Shown: in pieces, positions 38,628 to 48,960 of the stretch | Position numbering within the stretch: the first letter of the stretch is position 1 | Layout of the letters: each line of letters begins with the position of its first letter | Source of the DNA: DASQZK01 sp963763215 | GTDB lineage: Bacteria; Bacteroidota; Bacteroidia; Bacteroidales; GCA-2748055 | DNA length: 64,000 nucleotides | Direction: 5' to 3' | Assembly (NCBI GenBank): GCA_963763215.1 | Contig: CAVXNX010000025.1 | Coordinates: forward strand, 1-64,000 | Notes under the pieces: generated by a model | The model's input: only the letters and a program-made list of their open reading frames with translations | What the model was told of the DNA's origin: nothing | Databases searched by the model: none | Translations under genes and position numbers: made by a program

Positions 38628-39815
38628 ATGATGAAAACCGTCAAAGGGATATGGCTTGTTTTTCTTCTCCTTACTTCATGTCAGAAAGAGATTTCCGACA
38701 TGCAGGCCGACTATTTTATTAAGTTTTATGGAAGCTATATGGAAGATGATGGGTACGACGTCCAGCCCACCGCCGACGGGGGGTTTGTCATCGTCGGATC
38801 CTCGGAAAGAGCCAATACGGGGCGGGATATCGTCCTGATCAGAGTTGACAAATTCGGGAACCAGCTTCCCTGGTCACCACGGTATTTCGGCGGCAACGGT
38901 GACGATGCCGCAAATGCCGTCAGGATCCTCGATGACGGAGGATTTATCATTGCAGGCTATGTGACCGATACCACGGGTAAGACAGGAAAAAATGCCACCC
39001 TGATCCGAACCGGCGCCGACGGAAGTCTGATCTGGCAGCAAACATACGGCGGACCGGCCGATGATGAAGCCAGGTCGGTCGTCGCGAAAAAAACCGGCGG
39101 ATATATTTTCGCGGGCTATACCGAAAGCCTTTCCAGCCGGAAGCAGATCTATCTCGTAAATACCGACGATAACGGTAATGCAGTATCAACCACCACAAGA
39201 CCCGTGATCGGTGAAGAACTCACAACGATAACAGAACTTTCCGACGGAAATTTCCTCGTGGCAGGAAAGCGGGAAACAGCAACCGATCTCTCCGGCAATT
39301 CCGACACCCAGATCCTCATTATCGTGTTGAACGACGTGGGTAATGCTCTCGATAATTACGTTTTCGGAGATCCGGAGATGAATGAATCCGTATCGGCCAC
39401 GTATCCCTCTGCCGACGGGACCTTTTATCTTGTCGGAACACTCAGTACTCCCGATGGCCGCAAACAGCAGGCCATGATCAAAAAACTCGCCAGGCGGAAG
39501 GTCCTCTGGGAGAATACCATTCCCGATGCCGGACTCCTTGATGGGAAAGCAGTCTGTGAACTTGATGACGGGTCCCTGGCTCTTGTGGCCAATAAGAGCC
39601 TCAATACAACGACCCATATCGAACTTTATCACCTCAATTCCCAGGGCGAAGTCATATCGTCCAGGGAATTCGGAGCTTCGGAACAGCAAACTGCCGAAGC
39701 GCTGACATACCTCAATGGTCATCTGGTCATTGTCGGGAAAAATGCCAGTTTATCAGATGGTTACAGCATGATCACCTTGATCAAGACCGACAAGGAAGGA
39801 AATCTCTGGAAATAG
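38628..39815 (+). CDS. Beta-propeller-like lipoprotein
   Basis: Intact 395-residue lipoprotein; the start at 38628 gives MMKTVKGIWLVFLLLTSC|QK with a clean lipobox. The mature part consists of repeated ~50-residue blades: DGYDVQPTADGGFVIVGSS, NAVRILDDGGFIIAGYVTD, RSVVAKKTGGYIFAGYTES, TITELSDGNFLVAGKRET, KAVCELDDGSLALVAN, EALTYLNGHLVIVGKN. Each is followed by a strand ending in a (V/L)xxDxxGN-type turn. Seven or so such units suggest a beta-propeller, a fold used for binding. It is coupled to the barrel gene (10 bases). Localisation at the outer membrane or surface is inferred from the lipobox. I do not recognise a named family. Confidence 0.7.
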   Translation: MMKTVKGIWLVFLLLTSCQKEISDMQADYFIKFYGSYMEDDGYDVQPTADGGFVIVGSSERANTGRDIVLIRVDKFGNQLPWSPRYFGGNGDDAANAVRILDDGGFIIAGYVTDTTGKTGKNATLIRTGADGSLIWQQTYGGPADDEARSVVAKKTGGYIFAGYTESLSSRKQIYLVNTDDNGNAVSTTTRPVIGEELTTITELSDGNFLVAGKRETATDLSGNSDTQILIIVLNDVGNALDNYVFGDPEMNESVSATYPSADGTFYLVGTLSTPDGRKQQAMIKKLARRKVLWENTIPDAGLLDGKAVCELDDGSLALVANKSLNTTTHIELYHLNSQGEVISSREFGASEQQTAEALTYLNGHLVIVGKNASLSDGYSMITLIKTDKEGNLWK

Positions 39816-39932
39816 CTTCACTTTGCCATTTAGGCTCTTTCAATCCGGAAATGAACAAAAACGGATCTGTTGGCTTTCTATGTGAAGGATATCTTTTCGT
39901 ACACCGAGTTTGGGAACCAAAAGTTTTATCCG

Positions 39933-42900
39933 ATGAAAAGAGACCTGTTCTTAAAAATCACCCTATTCCTGCTGTCCGGGGCGATCGTATCGTGTGGACT
40001 GACTCCGGATGTTTCCGGAAGCACCGGGAAGAACAAGGCGGACAGTAAGGGCATGAGCGTCCTCATCCGGGATGCCCATATTCTGATGCACTCACCCAGG
40101 GCTTTCGCAGCGGATGTTGATGCCCGTGCCACTGGCAGGATCCCTTCTATACCATCGACCGTGGCAAATTACCGAAGGCGACCATCAAAGGCAGCCAGAA
40201 TATCTGCAGCGGAGATTCCGCACAACTGACCGTTAGCCTTTCCGGCAGCCATCCATGGGAGATCAATGTCGTCGACGGATCAATCGTGACAACGTACTCC
40301 AATATCCATTCCTCGCCGTTCAAATTCTGGGTAAAGCCCGCCGAAACCACAACCTATACCATCGCCACTGTCGCCGATTCCCACGGACTGATCAATGCCG
40401 GTGACTGGATCGGCCGTTGTGATAGTGAATCCCACGACTGAGGTCTCGATCGTCGATCTGAAAAAAAGCTATAATGTCGATGCGGATCCCGTCCCGTTGC
40501 TGGCCAATGTTTCTGGCGGCACGTTCTCCGGGAAAGGGAGTCTCGGGGCCTCCCTGGTTTTTCGATCCGCATAAAGCCGGAACAAATGATTCCCCGTTCA
40601 CTATCCTGTTCTCCTATACAAATGAATATGGGTGTCCCAGCTCTGCCAGCTCTGAAGTTTACGTGCTGAAAGCGCAGGGAGAGATCTCCATCCCGGCCGA
40701 TTTTTATTGCAGTAGATCATGATGACTTTCACGGCGACCGCATCCAACGTGGCAGGGACCACCGGCCATTTCACTCTGCTGAATACTTCAGGGGAAGTCG
40801 GTGCCAGGCCTTACCGACAATCACAACAACACTGCAAAAGTGGATCCCGGAGTTTTACCGGGCGGGAGTTTCACGATCCTGTATCAGTATGTGCAGATGG
40901 AAACCACCCTCTCCCTTTCGAAATCATTTCGCGTCGAGGCGGTGAATCAAAGCCGGATATCCTGGTTCCCGATCGCATCAATTACTGCAGGAATGATGCC
41001 TCCTTTCAGCTCGTCAGCAGCATCACCACGGCGGTTTTTTCAGGAAACGGTGTCACGGGTAGCGTCAGCCAGGGATTCACCTTCACGCCTTCTTCAGTAT
41101 CAGCGGGAAACACGGTGATCACGTGCACGAATACCTCTACCGGTGGCTGTGTGGCCTCTGCCTCCAAAACTCTGACTATTCACGAGGTACCGAAGGCGGA
41201 TTTCACTACCGACAATACATGCATCAATGCCGCTGATGCCGTTCAGTTCACCAATTCGACGCCGGATAAATCGATTGTTTCGTCCTGGAACTGGAATTTC
41301 GGTGATCCTCCAAGCGGCTCTGAAAACCAGAGCGGCCAGGAAACACCGCTTCACGTTTATACCTCGGCCGGATCAAAGAACATAAGCCTTACGGCGATCA
41401 CAAACGCAGGCTGCGCCGATTCGGTTCGGAAGACCGTGGATTTCAGCCCCCGCCCGTCAGGCAGCTTTTATGTGGCGAACGACTGTTTCAGGGGAGGCGA
41501 TTCCACCGTACTGATCAGCAACATGCAACCGGCTTCATCCATATCCACCTACACCTGGAGGCTCCTGCTCTCAAACGGTCAGTCAGAGGTCATCGGCGAC
41601 GGGCCGACGGTCAAATACCTCCTCGGGGCGACGGGCGGATACAACATCCAGCTCTATGCCGAAAGTAAACCGGGATGCTCGATAACGTCGCAACAGACCA
41701 TTTATCTCAAACCCACCTTATTGCTGGCAGAGACAGGGTATGACCAGGATTTTGAAAATTCCGGGGGACAATGGATCCCGTCGACGGCGGGCGCGACCGG
41801 TTCCCGGGAAATGGGAATACGGAACACCAGCCTTCGAAGGCCTTTCACCGTCCGCTGCATGGTATATCCGCGACAGCCTCAACACCGTCACGGGCCCTTC
41901 GTATCTTTATTCCCCATGCTTTGATTTCACCGGCGTCGATAAACCGATGCTCCGGATGGATATTTTCGCGGATATGCCAAGGGATCATGAAGGCGCTGTC
42001 CTGCAGGCTTCCTGTAACAACAAGGACTGGACGACCATCGGACAAACGGATGAGGGGATCAACTGGTACAATTCGGACAGGATCGCCCCACTGTCGCCGG
42101 GCAATGGGACGGGCTGGACCGGCGATACCCTCCGGTCAACGGAATGGGTGGAAGCCAGACACGACCTGGACCTCGTGGCCGATTCCTCGCGGGTCAGGCT
42201 CAGAATCGTTTTTTCAGCTGACCAGGCCACACCGGGCGGCGGTGGTTTTGCCTTCGACAATGTCCGGATAGGCCCGCGCACACGCATCGCCCTCCTCGAG
42301 CATTTCACCAATGGATCCGATGACAGCTGCAAAGCCGTGGATGCCTACGTGAACACAGTGCTTAAGAACAATTACAAAGATATGGTCAAGCTGGAATACC
42401 ATACGGATTTCCCGGGCTTTGACCCGTTCAACCAGCAGAACCCAGCCCCGCCCGCTACCCGCTCACTCTATTACGGAATCACCTCTGTTCCCTATTCTGT
42501 TCTTGAGGGCGGGGGAAACGCATTGCAGTTTGACTACCAGACATCCTCACTGTCTGGTAAGGCAGTCGACCGGATCGCACTCACCGATCCAAAATTCAGG
42601 ATCATCCTCACTTCGCACGATGATGGAGGGATGATGACGGTGAATGTCACCCTTATTGCCCTGGAGAACCTCGTTGCCGATGAACGGATATTGCAGGTCG
42701 CCGTGTACGAAAAACTCATCTCAGACGTACCGACGCAGAACGGGGAATCCCGGTTTCAGAATGTGATCAGGGACTTACTGCCAAATGCGGCCGGAACCGC
42801 CATATTCGACAGCTGGATGAAGGGTGAAACCCGGAACTACTCCTTCACCTGGAATGAACAGAATGTCTATGATCCGGAGATGGTCCGCGTGGCAGCTTTC

Positions 42901-43245
42901 ATCCAGAATGACAACACCCGCGAAATATACCAGGTGGCATCGAATGAAACCGGAGGTCCCGCCACCGGCGATGCCGGGCCGTTCACCAGGCTTCCCGGAG
43001 TGGCCATGTATCCGAACCCTGCCAGTGACATCCTGAATATCAGCTTGTCACAGGAGTATGCCACCGGTTTGCGTATTGAATTTTATGACCAGCTTGGAAG
43101 GATGGTCCGGAACATGCCATGGCACCAGGCGGGGCCGGTGACAACGGCTGACGTCTCGGATCTGAAGCCCGGCCTCTATTACGTCAGGCTAGTGGACCGC
43201 AAGGGAAAAGTCAGGGCGTACCACAAAGTGGTCATCATGCGGTAA
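39933..43245 (+). CDS. Giant PKD/Ig/Omp28-like T9SS surface protein
   Basis: Reconstructed ~1100-residue exported protein. The start at 39933 (MKRDLFLKITLFLLSGAIVSCG) gives a signal or lipoprotein peptide. Ig-like modules follow (KGSQNICSGDSAQLTVSLSG), a Bacteroidota Ig/HYR-type stretch (VPLLANVSGGTFSGKG), a PKD domain (IVSSWNWNFGDPPSG ... TSAGSKNISLTAI) and a carbohydrate/MAM-like sandwich (SPCFDFTGVDKPMLRMDIFA ... GGGFAFDNVRIG). Next is an Omp28-like thioredoxin-fold segment (RIALLEHFTNGSDDSCKAV ... SLYYGITSVPYSVLEGG), without CxxC. A T9SS tail ends it (VAMYPNPASDILNISL ... GLYYVRLVDRKGKVRAYHKV). Breaks occur near 40135, 40425, 40550, 40700, 40850, 41035 and 41790. Last gene of the STAND cluster; its stop lies 3 bases from the convergent flavodiiron gene. 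Confidence 0.7.
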
Positions 43246-43248
43246 AGG

Positions 43249-44469
43249 TCACTCTTTGACCTGCTTTTCAAGAAGAAGTTTTCCAAAGGCCTTTCCGAAG
43301 GCGAAAAATTTCTCGCTCTTCCCGTTAAAAGGATAGAATTTTTCGCTCAGTCCGTCCATGGCGATGGTCAGCTTCAGGTTTTTCAGATGGTCTTCGATGA
43401 GCTTCACCGCTTCACCGCTCCACCCGTAAGATCCAAAAGCAGCTGCGAGCTTGCCCTTGTCCCGGATCGGGTTGATCACGGAAAATATCCGGTAGACAGG
43501 AAGCAGGGTGTTCTGGTTGATGGTGGGTGACCCGATAATGATGGCATCGCAGCGGGCGATCCTTTCTTCAATATCGCCGAGAAGGGCATTCTCAATATCC
43601 ATCATGTCGACATGGACATCGCCGGCAGCCTTCAGTCCTTCTTCAATTTTCACAGCCATTTCCCGGGTATAACCGTAAGCGGAGATGTAAGCCAGGAAGA
43701 CCCGGTTGTTGGACGGACGGGTTTCTTCCAGATAAGCCCTGGCGTATTCTTCAGAGAGATCGACATATTTTTTCCAGTTCGTTCGCAGGATCGGACCATG
43801 CCCGGGGCAGATGACGGAGATATCGAGGGGACGGATCTTCTCGATGGCCTTCAGCATGAATTTGCTGAACGGTTTGAGAATGACATCGAAATAATAGTGA
43901 AAAGCCTTGTCATAATTTCCCACCAGGTCATCGTACATCCCGGCATTACAGAAGTGAGCGCCGAAGGAATCACAGGTGAACAGGACGCGGTCCTCTTCCA
44001 GGTAAGTGTAGATCGTGTCGGGCCAGTGCAGATTGGGAGCGCCGATAACCCTGAGTTTTTTATTCCCCAGATCGAGCACGTCGCCGCCTTTAACCTGCAA
44101 AGACTTGAAGGGCCTCCCGACGATTTCACCGAGGTAGTTGAGTGCCTGACCGCTGCCGACCACCGTGGCATGGGGAGCCAGATCGAGAAGGTGCCTGACA
44201 TTCCCCGAATGGTCGGGTTCGGTATGATTGCAGACGATATATTCGATCTCCTCCGGGTTGCAGACCTGCTTTACTTTCGCAAGATAAACATCCCTGAAGG
44301 TCTCCTTCGACGTCTCAATAATCGTCTTTTTTTCGGCATTGATGAAATAGGAATTGTAGGTCGTTCCGTATTCAGTGGTCATCACGATGTCAAAGGTCAC
44401 GATGTCTTTGTCCAGGACACCGATCCATTTGACGTCATCGGTAACGGGAAGGATGCTGTTATCGTTCAT
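43249..44469 (-). CDS. Flavodiiron protein (O2/NO reductase)
   Basis: Intact 406-residue A-type flavodiiron protein, a cytoplasmic enzyme that reduces oxygen or nitric oxide with electrons from rubredoxin or similar. Start at 44467-44469 (MNDNSILPVTDDVKWIGVLD) is the family beginning. The diiron site shows HTEPDHSG (about 82-89), the His in SGQALNYL... region, CDSFGAHFCN (about 168) and CPGHGPILR (about 228). The flavodoxin domain follows with AYISAYGYTREMA (FMN phosphate loop) and GSPTINQNTLLPVYR, AAFGSYGWSGEAVK. There is no fused rubredoxin. It implies an anaerobe exposed to oxygen. Convergent with the PKD gene, with only 3 bases between stops, so no separate terminator fits. Confidence 0.92.
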   Translation of the reverse strand: MNDNSILPVTDDVKWIGVLDKDIVTFDIVMTTEYGTTYNSYFINAEKKTIIETSKETFRDVYLAKVKQVCNPEEIEYIVCNHTEPDHSGNVRHLLDLAPHATVVGSGQALNYLGEIVGRPFKSLQVKGGDVLDLGNKKLRVIGAPNLHWPDTIYTYLEEDRVLFTCDSFGAHFCNAGMYDDLVGNYDKAFHYYFDVILKPFSKFMLKAIEKIRPLDISVICPGHGPILRTNWKKYVDLSEEYARAYLEETRPSNNRVFLAYISAYGYTREMAVKIEEGLKAAGDVHVDMMDIENALLGDIEERIARCDAIIIGSPTINQNTLLPVYRIFSVINPIRDKGKLAAAFGSYGWSGEAVKLIEDHLKNLKLTIAMDGLSEKFYPFNGKSEKFFAFGKAFGKLLLEKQVKE

Positions 44470-44586
44470 TTCTGGTCGGCGGATTATGTATGGATGCAAA
44501 AATAGAAAATAACCGGCATCGGTCAATAAGAAATTCAGCAGCGTACGGAAATTCTGGTGATCGTTCCCTTCGCCGTCAGCCTTTGT

Positions 44587-45255
44587 TCAGGGCAACAGAA
44601 TGGCTACCGGGGTGAGGTTACCCCTGACTTTCTGACCGATTTTCACAGGCACTTCGGTTCCGGGAGGGAGAAAGAGATCGACCCGGGAACCAAATTTGAT
44701 GAATCCCAGTTCATCCCCTGTGCGGACCTTCTGTTTTTCACGGGCATAACAGACGACGCGACGGGCCACGTAACCGGCGATCTGTCTGACGAGCACTTCC
44801 TTCTTCCCCTGAAGTTCCAGAACGACCGATGTCCTTTCATTCAGGACGGATGATTTCGGATGGCGGGCAACCAGATATTTGCCCGGGTGGTATCGGTAAT
44901 AGCTGATGGTTCCGGCCGCGGGGTACCAGTTCATATGAACATCCCATACCGACATGAAAATGGATACCTGCAGTCTCTTATCCTCGAAATATTCATCCTC
45001 AGAGGTTTCTTCAATGGCCACCACCGTTCCGTCGGCGGGTGCATAAAGGACGCCTTCGTCGTGCGCCACCTTCCTTGAAGGCTTCCGGAAGAAGCGAAGG
45101 ACAAAGAGCAGGAACAGGACACTGGCCGTGAGCAGGATCCAGAAGATCGCACTCCACCAACCCCAAAGGTACCAGCTAAGCAGGTTCAGGACAGCCAGAA
45201 AGAGGGTGAGGGTCATGATGATCCTGTACCCTTCATGATGAATCCGAATAGTCAT
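44587..45255 (-). CDS. psd: Phosphatidylserine decarboxylase
   Basis: Intact 222-residue proenzyme that makes phosphatidylethanolamine at the inner membrane. Two N-terminal helices (LTLFLAVLNLLSWYLWGWWSAIFWILLTASVLFLLF) are followed by FFRKPSR, VLYAPADGTVVAIEE, SIFMSVWDVHMNWYP, PGKYLVARHPKSSVLNER, and the self-cleavage site GFIKFGSRVDLF, where the Gly-Ser bond would split and Ser become the pyruvoyl group. Short PSD-A type length. It starts 3 bases after cdsA stops and completes the rsfS-ftsH-DUF2007-cdsA-psd run; cdsA and psd act in the same phospholipid pathway. Confidence 0.92.
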   Translation of the reverse strand: MTIRIHHEGYRIIMTLTLFLAVLNLLSWYLWGWWSAIFWILLTASVLFLLFVLRFFRKPSRKVAHDEGVLYAPADGTVVAIEETSEDEYFEDKRLQVSIFMSVWDVHMNWYPAAGTISYYRYHPGKYLVARHPKSSVLNERTSVVLELQGKKEVLVRQIAGYVARRVVCYAREKQKVRTGDELGFIKFGSRVDLFLPPGTEVPVKIGQKVRGNLTPVAILLP

Positions 45256-45258
45256 GAT

Positions 45259-46068
45259 TTACAAAATAACAGAAAGGTAAAGATAAACAAATGGAATGGA
45301 AAACAGAACCGAGTCAAACCGGTCAAGGATCCCCCCGTGACCCGGGAGAAATTTGCCGGAATCTTTCACCCCGGCATTCCGTTTCATGGCCGACTCCATA
45401 AAATCGCCAATGGTGCCTGTCACCACGATGATCAGCGCCATTCCCGCCCACTGCCCAAACGACATAACGGGGAAAAGGCGGGAAACGGGCCAGGACATCC
45501 CCAGAGCGAAGAGTGTTCCTCCGGCAAAGCCTTCCCATGACTTTTTTGGTGAAACAGCAGGGAAGATCCGGTGTTTCCCGGTGAGCATCCCAATGATGTA
45601 GGCAAAGGAATCATAGGTCCAGAGCAGGATAAAAAAACCGAACATGAGCCGGTAATCATACCTTCCGCCATTGAAACAGATAAACGGTACGAGTGACAAG
45701 GGCAGGAGAATATAGAAAAGCCCGGATGATGCGGATACGACGGTTTCCATAAATTTCCCGGGGACGAGAAAGAGGATAAAAGCCTGGAGGATCAGGATGA
45801 CGGCGACATCGGCCAGCATATACTTCAGACCGATCACTCCCGCTGCCGCGAGAAAATTGATCACGAGGATCAGAGCCCCGCCGAAGATTGCGGTGATCTT
45901 CAGCGGGAGTCTGCCTGTGTAGGGGTTCAGATTGAAGAATTCAGCAAGCCCGAGAACCATGACGAAGAGGATCAGGGCCAGCAGGGTATAGGCATGATAC
46001 CAAATGGCGGCCAGCATCACCGCGACAAATAGCCCTCCGCTGAGAGTGCGTTGGATGAATTCTTTCAA
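45259..46068 (-). CDS. cdsA: CDP-diacylglycerol synthase
   Basis: Integral membrane cytidylyltransferase (269 residues) converting phosphatidate and CTP to CDP-diacylglycerol. About seven hydrophobic helices are visible, and the C-terminal signature SAMKRNAGVKDSGKFLPGHG followed by GILDRFDSVLFSIPF is unmistakable. The start codon is TTG (46066-46068); the sequence TTGA overlaps it with the stop of the DUF2007 gene, a typical translational coupling. psd follows after 3 bases. Confidence 0.93.
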   Translation of the reverse strand: MKEFIQRTLSGGLFVAVMLAAIWYHAYTLLALILFVMVLGLAEFFNLNPYTGRLPLKITAIFGGALILVINFLAAAGVIGLKYMLADVAVILILQAFILFLVPGKFMETVVSASSGLFYILLPLSLVPFICFNGGRYDYRLMFGFFILLWTYDSFAYIIGMLTGKHRIFPAVSPKKSWEGFAGGTLFALGMSWPVSRLFPVMSFGQWAGMALIIVVTGTIGDFMESAMKRNAGVKDSGKFLPGHGGILDRFDSVLFSIPFVYLYLSVIL

Positions 46069-46268
46069 CTTTCAAATTTCTTAATCAGAATTTTAGCTTT
46101 GATCACATCATCCCTGTTCACATACACTTCAATGCTCCCGAATAAGTAGTTTGAATCCTGCTTATTAATGGAGAAAGCGGCAATTCCGTTATCAGATAAA
46201 AATTGCTTCAGCATTTCTGCATGGAAAACCTGGTTTGTCGAATAAACCATGACCAAGTCGTCCCTCAT
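46065..46268 (-). CDS. DUF2007-type small protein
   Basis: 67-residue protein of the DUF2007 / putative signal-transducing family (ferredoxin-like small fold): VYSTNQVFHAEMLKQFLSDN, GIAAFSINKQDSNY, GSIEVYVNRDDVIKAKILIK. This gene commonly sits between ftsH and cdsA in Bacteroidota. It begins 2 bases after the ftsH stop and overlaps the cdsA start by four bases, so it is translated as part of the operon. Its function is unknown; DUF2007 members are suspected regulators. Confidence 0.85.
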   Translation of the reverse strand: MRDDLVMVYSTNQVFHAEMLKQFLSDNGIAAFSINKQDSNYLFGSIEVYVNRDDVIKAKILIKKFES

Positions 46269-46270
46269 CG

Positions 46271-48390
46271 TTATGCGTTAAATTCGTCCTTTGGATCATC
46301 CGAAGGAGCAGGTGCGGCCGGTTTTTTGCCATTTTTTGCCGTCAGTGTGACGGCCTCATCGGAAATGGCCGTGTCGGAGGTTGCTACGTCACCCGTCTTT
46401 TTGGATTTTCTGGCAGCGCTCTTCCGTTCAACGGCGGCTTTTTCCTTTTCTTCCGGTGACCCCCCGATCCGGGGGCCGAAAATCTTCTCAAGGTCCTCAC
46501 TGAAGATCACCTCCTTATCCAGGAGTTTTTCTGCCAGCTCCGTCAGTCCTTTCTTGTTATCCTGGAGCACCTTTTTTGCGCGTTCATACTGGATGTCCAC
46601 AAGCTGCTTGACTTCCTTGTCGATTAACTCAGAGGTTTTCTCAGAATAGGGCTTGGTGAAGGCATAGTCACCCTGTCCGCTTGAATCATAATAACTGAGA
46701 TTCCCCACGAGCTTGCTCATTCCGAAATAGGTGATCATGGCATAGGCTTGCTTGGTAACCCGTTCGAGGTCGTTCAGCGCTCCGGTGGAGACCTTTGCGA
46801 AATTCACTTCTTCCGAAGCCCGTCCGCCAAGGATGGCGCACATCTCATCGAGCATTTGCTCGGTGGTGGTAATTTGACGTTCCTCCGGGAGATACCATGC
46901 AGCACCGAGGGCGCGGCCGCGGGGGATGATGGTCACTTTGACCAGCGGATTGGCATATTTGAGCAGCCAGCTGATAGTGGCATGACCGGCTTCATGGTAG
47001 GCAATGGTTTTCTTTTCCTCAGCGGAAATGATCTTGTTCTTCTTCTCCAGCCCGCCGATGATCCGGTCGATGGCATCGAGAAAGTCCTGTCGTCCGATTT
47101 TCTTCTTGTTCTTCCGGGCGGCGATAAGGGCCGATTCGTTACAGACATTGGCGATATCGGCTCCGGAGAACCCCGGGGTTTGTTTGGCCAAGAAATGCAC
47201 ATCGATGTCTTTGTCCAGCTTCAGGGGCCGCATATGGACCTTGAAGATCTCCTTCCGTTCGTTCAGGTCGGGAAGTTCGACGAGAATCTGGCGGTCAAAA
47301 CGACCGGCTCTCAGGAGGGCGCGGTCGAGCACGTCGGCACGGTTGGTGGCAGCCAGGATGATGACCCCGCTGTTGGTTCCGAAACCGTCCATTTCAGTCA
47401 ACAGCTGGTTCAACGTATTTTCGCGTTCATCGTTCGAACCGAAATTCGGATTCCGTCCACGGGCGCGGCCCACGGCATCGATCTCATCGATAAAGACGAT
47501 GCACGGCGCTTTTTCCTTGGCCTGCTTGAAAAGGTCACGGACCCTTGATGCACCGACACCGACAAACATTTCCACAAAATCGGAGCCTGAAATGGAAAAG
47601 AAGGGAACATGGGCTTCACCGGCAACGGCTTTGGCCAGAAGGGTTTTTCCTGTTCCCGGAGGACCCACAAGCAAGGCGCCTTTGGGGATCTTCCCGCCGA
47701 GGTCGGTATATTTTTTGGGATTTTTCAGGAAATCGACGATCTCCTTGACTTCCATCTTGGCTTCTTCAAGACCGGCAACATCCTTGAAGTCAGATTTTGA
47801 CATTCGTGTTCTTATCGAAAATCTGGGCCCTGGATTTCCCCACATTGAATATACTGCCGGCGGCACCTCCGGCTCCGGCACTCATCCTCCGGAATATGAC
47901 CATCCAGATCACCACCAGGAGGATGATCGGAATGAGCCAGCTCAGGATCTCCCCGAAGTAATTATTCCGCGTTTCCGTTTTAACAGTCCGGCCAACGGTC
48001 CGGCCCGACTTCCTTCTGAAGATCGGTGAGCGTCTGTGCAAACTGATCCTGTGAAAAAATGTTGTAGACATACTTCGGGACTCTCCTGTCCGAAATTGCC
48101 AAAACCCTTTATGGGCATTGTTCTGCCGTGGAATCATTCTTGAGAAAAACTTCCACCGTTTCCTTGTTCACCACAATCAATTTGGAGACCTTATCCTGCT
48201 TGATCAGTGATTCAAGTTTTAACAGATCAATTTCCTCGGGCTTGCTTCCGAAATTAAGAAACTGCAAGACTGAGAAATGCCACAGCTATAAGAATATAAA
48301 TCCAGTAGCCTCCGAATTTCGGTTTCTGAGGCCCGCCCGGGAGTAGAACTCTTGTTACGAGCTGTTATTCATTTTATTATTTTCATTCAT
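46271..48390 (-). CDS. ftsH: ATP-dependent membrane protease FtsH
   Basis: About 700 residues reconstructed. The start at 48388-48390 (MNENNKMNNSS) is followed by KPKFGGYWIYILIAVAFLSL (first transmembrane helix), a periplasmic domain (KLESLIKQDKVSKLIVVNKE), the second helix (ILSWLIPIILLVVIWMVIF), AAA motifs GPPGTGKT, IVFIDEIDA and an SRH region NRADVLDRALLRAGRFD, the zinc-protease HEAGH, and a C-terminal tail rich in Lys/Ala. The AAA and protease part is one continuous frame from about 47810 to 46271. The N-terminal part breaks near 48345, 48262, 48115, 48010 and 47805. Since ftsH is expected to be needed, sequence error is the likely cause. Operon with rsfS (23 bases upstream) and the DUF2007 gene (2 bases downstream). 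Confidence 0.9.
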
Positions 48391-48413
48391 TGTGTTGTAA
48401 TCCTTATTCTCAT

Positions 48414-48785
48414 TTAGTTATCTTCATGCTTTGTGATCACGCCGTCAGCCCATAAATCTTCGAGATGGTAGAACAGGCGTTGTTCCCTGAGAAAAATATG
48501 AACGACAATGCCAGAAAAATCCATCAGCACCCATGAGCTGTTTTGCTCCCCTTCGATGTGATCAACGGAAATATTCAGAATTTCCTTTGTTTTTTTCCTG
48601 ACCTCATCGGTGATAGCCCCAACCTGAGTGGTAGAATCTCCATGGCAAATGACAAAATAATCACAAACTGAATTATTTATTTTTGTCAGATCTATACTAA
48701 CAATTTCCTTGCCTTTTTTACTTTTCATAGTTTCAATAATGACATCGAGAAGTTGTTCTTCCTGTTCGCTATCCTTTTTTTTCAT
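48414..48785 (-). CDS. rsfS: Ribosome silencing factor RsfS
   Basis: Intact 123-residue RsfS/Iojap family protein that binds ribosomal protein L14 and blocks subunit joining under nutrient limitation. Typical motifs: LLDVIIETMKSKKGKEIVSI, NNSVCDYFVICHGDSTTQV, ISVDHIEGEQNSSWVLMDF and GIVVHIFLREQRLFYHLEDL. First gene of the rsfS-ftsH-DUF2007-cdsA-psd set and divergent from birA, an arrangement common in Bacteroidota. Confidence 0.93.
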   Translation of the reverse strand: MKKKDSEQEEQLLDVIIETMKSKKGKEIVSIDLTKINNSVCDYFVICHGDSTTQVGAITDEVRKKTKEILNISVDHIEGEQNSSWVLMDFSGIVVHIFLREQRLFYHLEDLWADGVITKHEDN

Positions 48786-48807
48786 TCAAAAATTTTTATC
48801 TCCTTTG

Positions 48808-48815
48808 CAAAGGTA
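48808..48815 (-). promoter_or_regulatory. -7 element for the rsfS operon
   Basis: On the minus strand TACCTTTG matches TAnnTTTG, 22 bases upstream of the rsfS start, giving a short leader. It lies inside a perfect 12-bp palindrome CCTTTGCAAAGG (48802-48813). No TTTG is found at the usual -33 spacing, so support is partial. Confidence 0.4.
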
Positions 48816-48960
48816 ATCATTTTATCCGTTCAGGGCTCAGCTCATCCGGTATCAATCATCTGGATCAGATGGACATTAATGGCAAGAACAATGATATGAA
48901 AATCCCGGACTTAGAGTAACATTAGCAGAAGAAATTTGTTTTAAAATAAACATAACGGAA

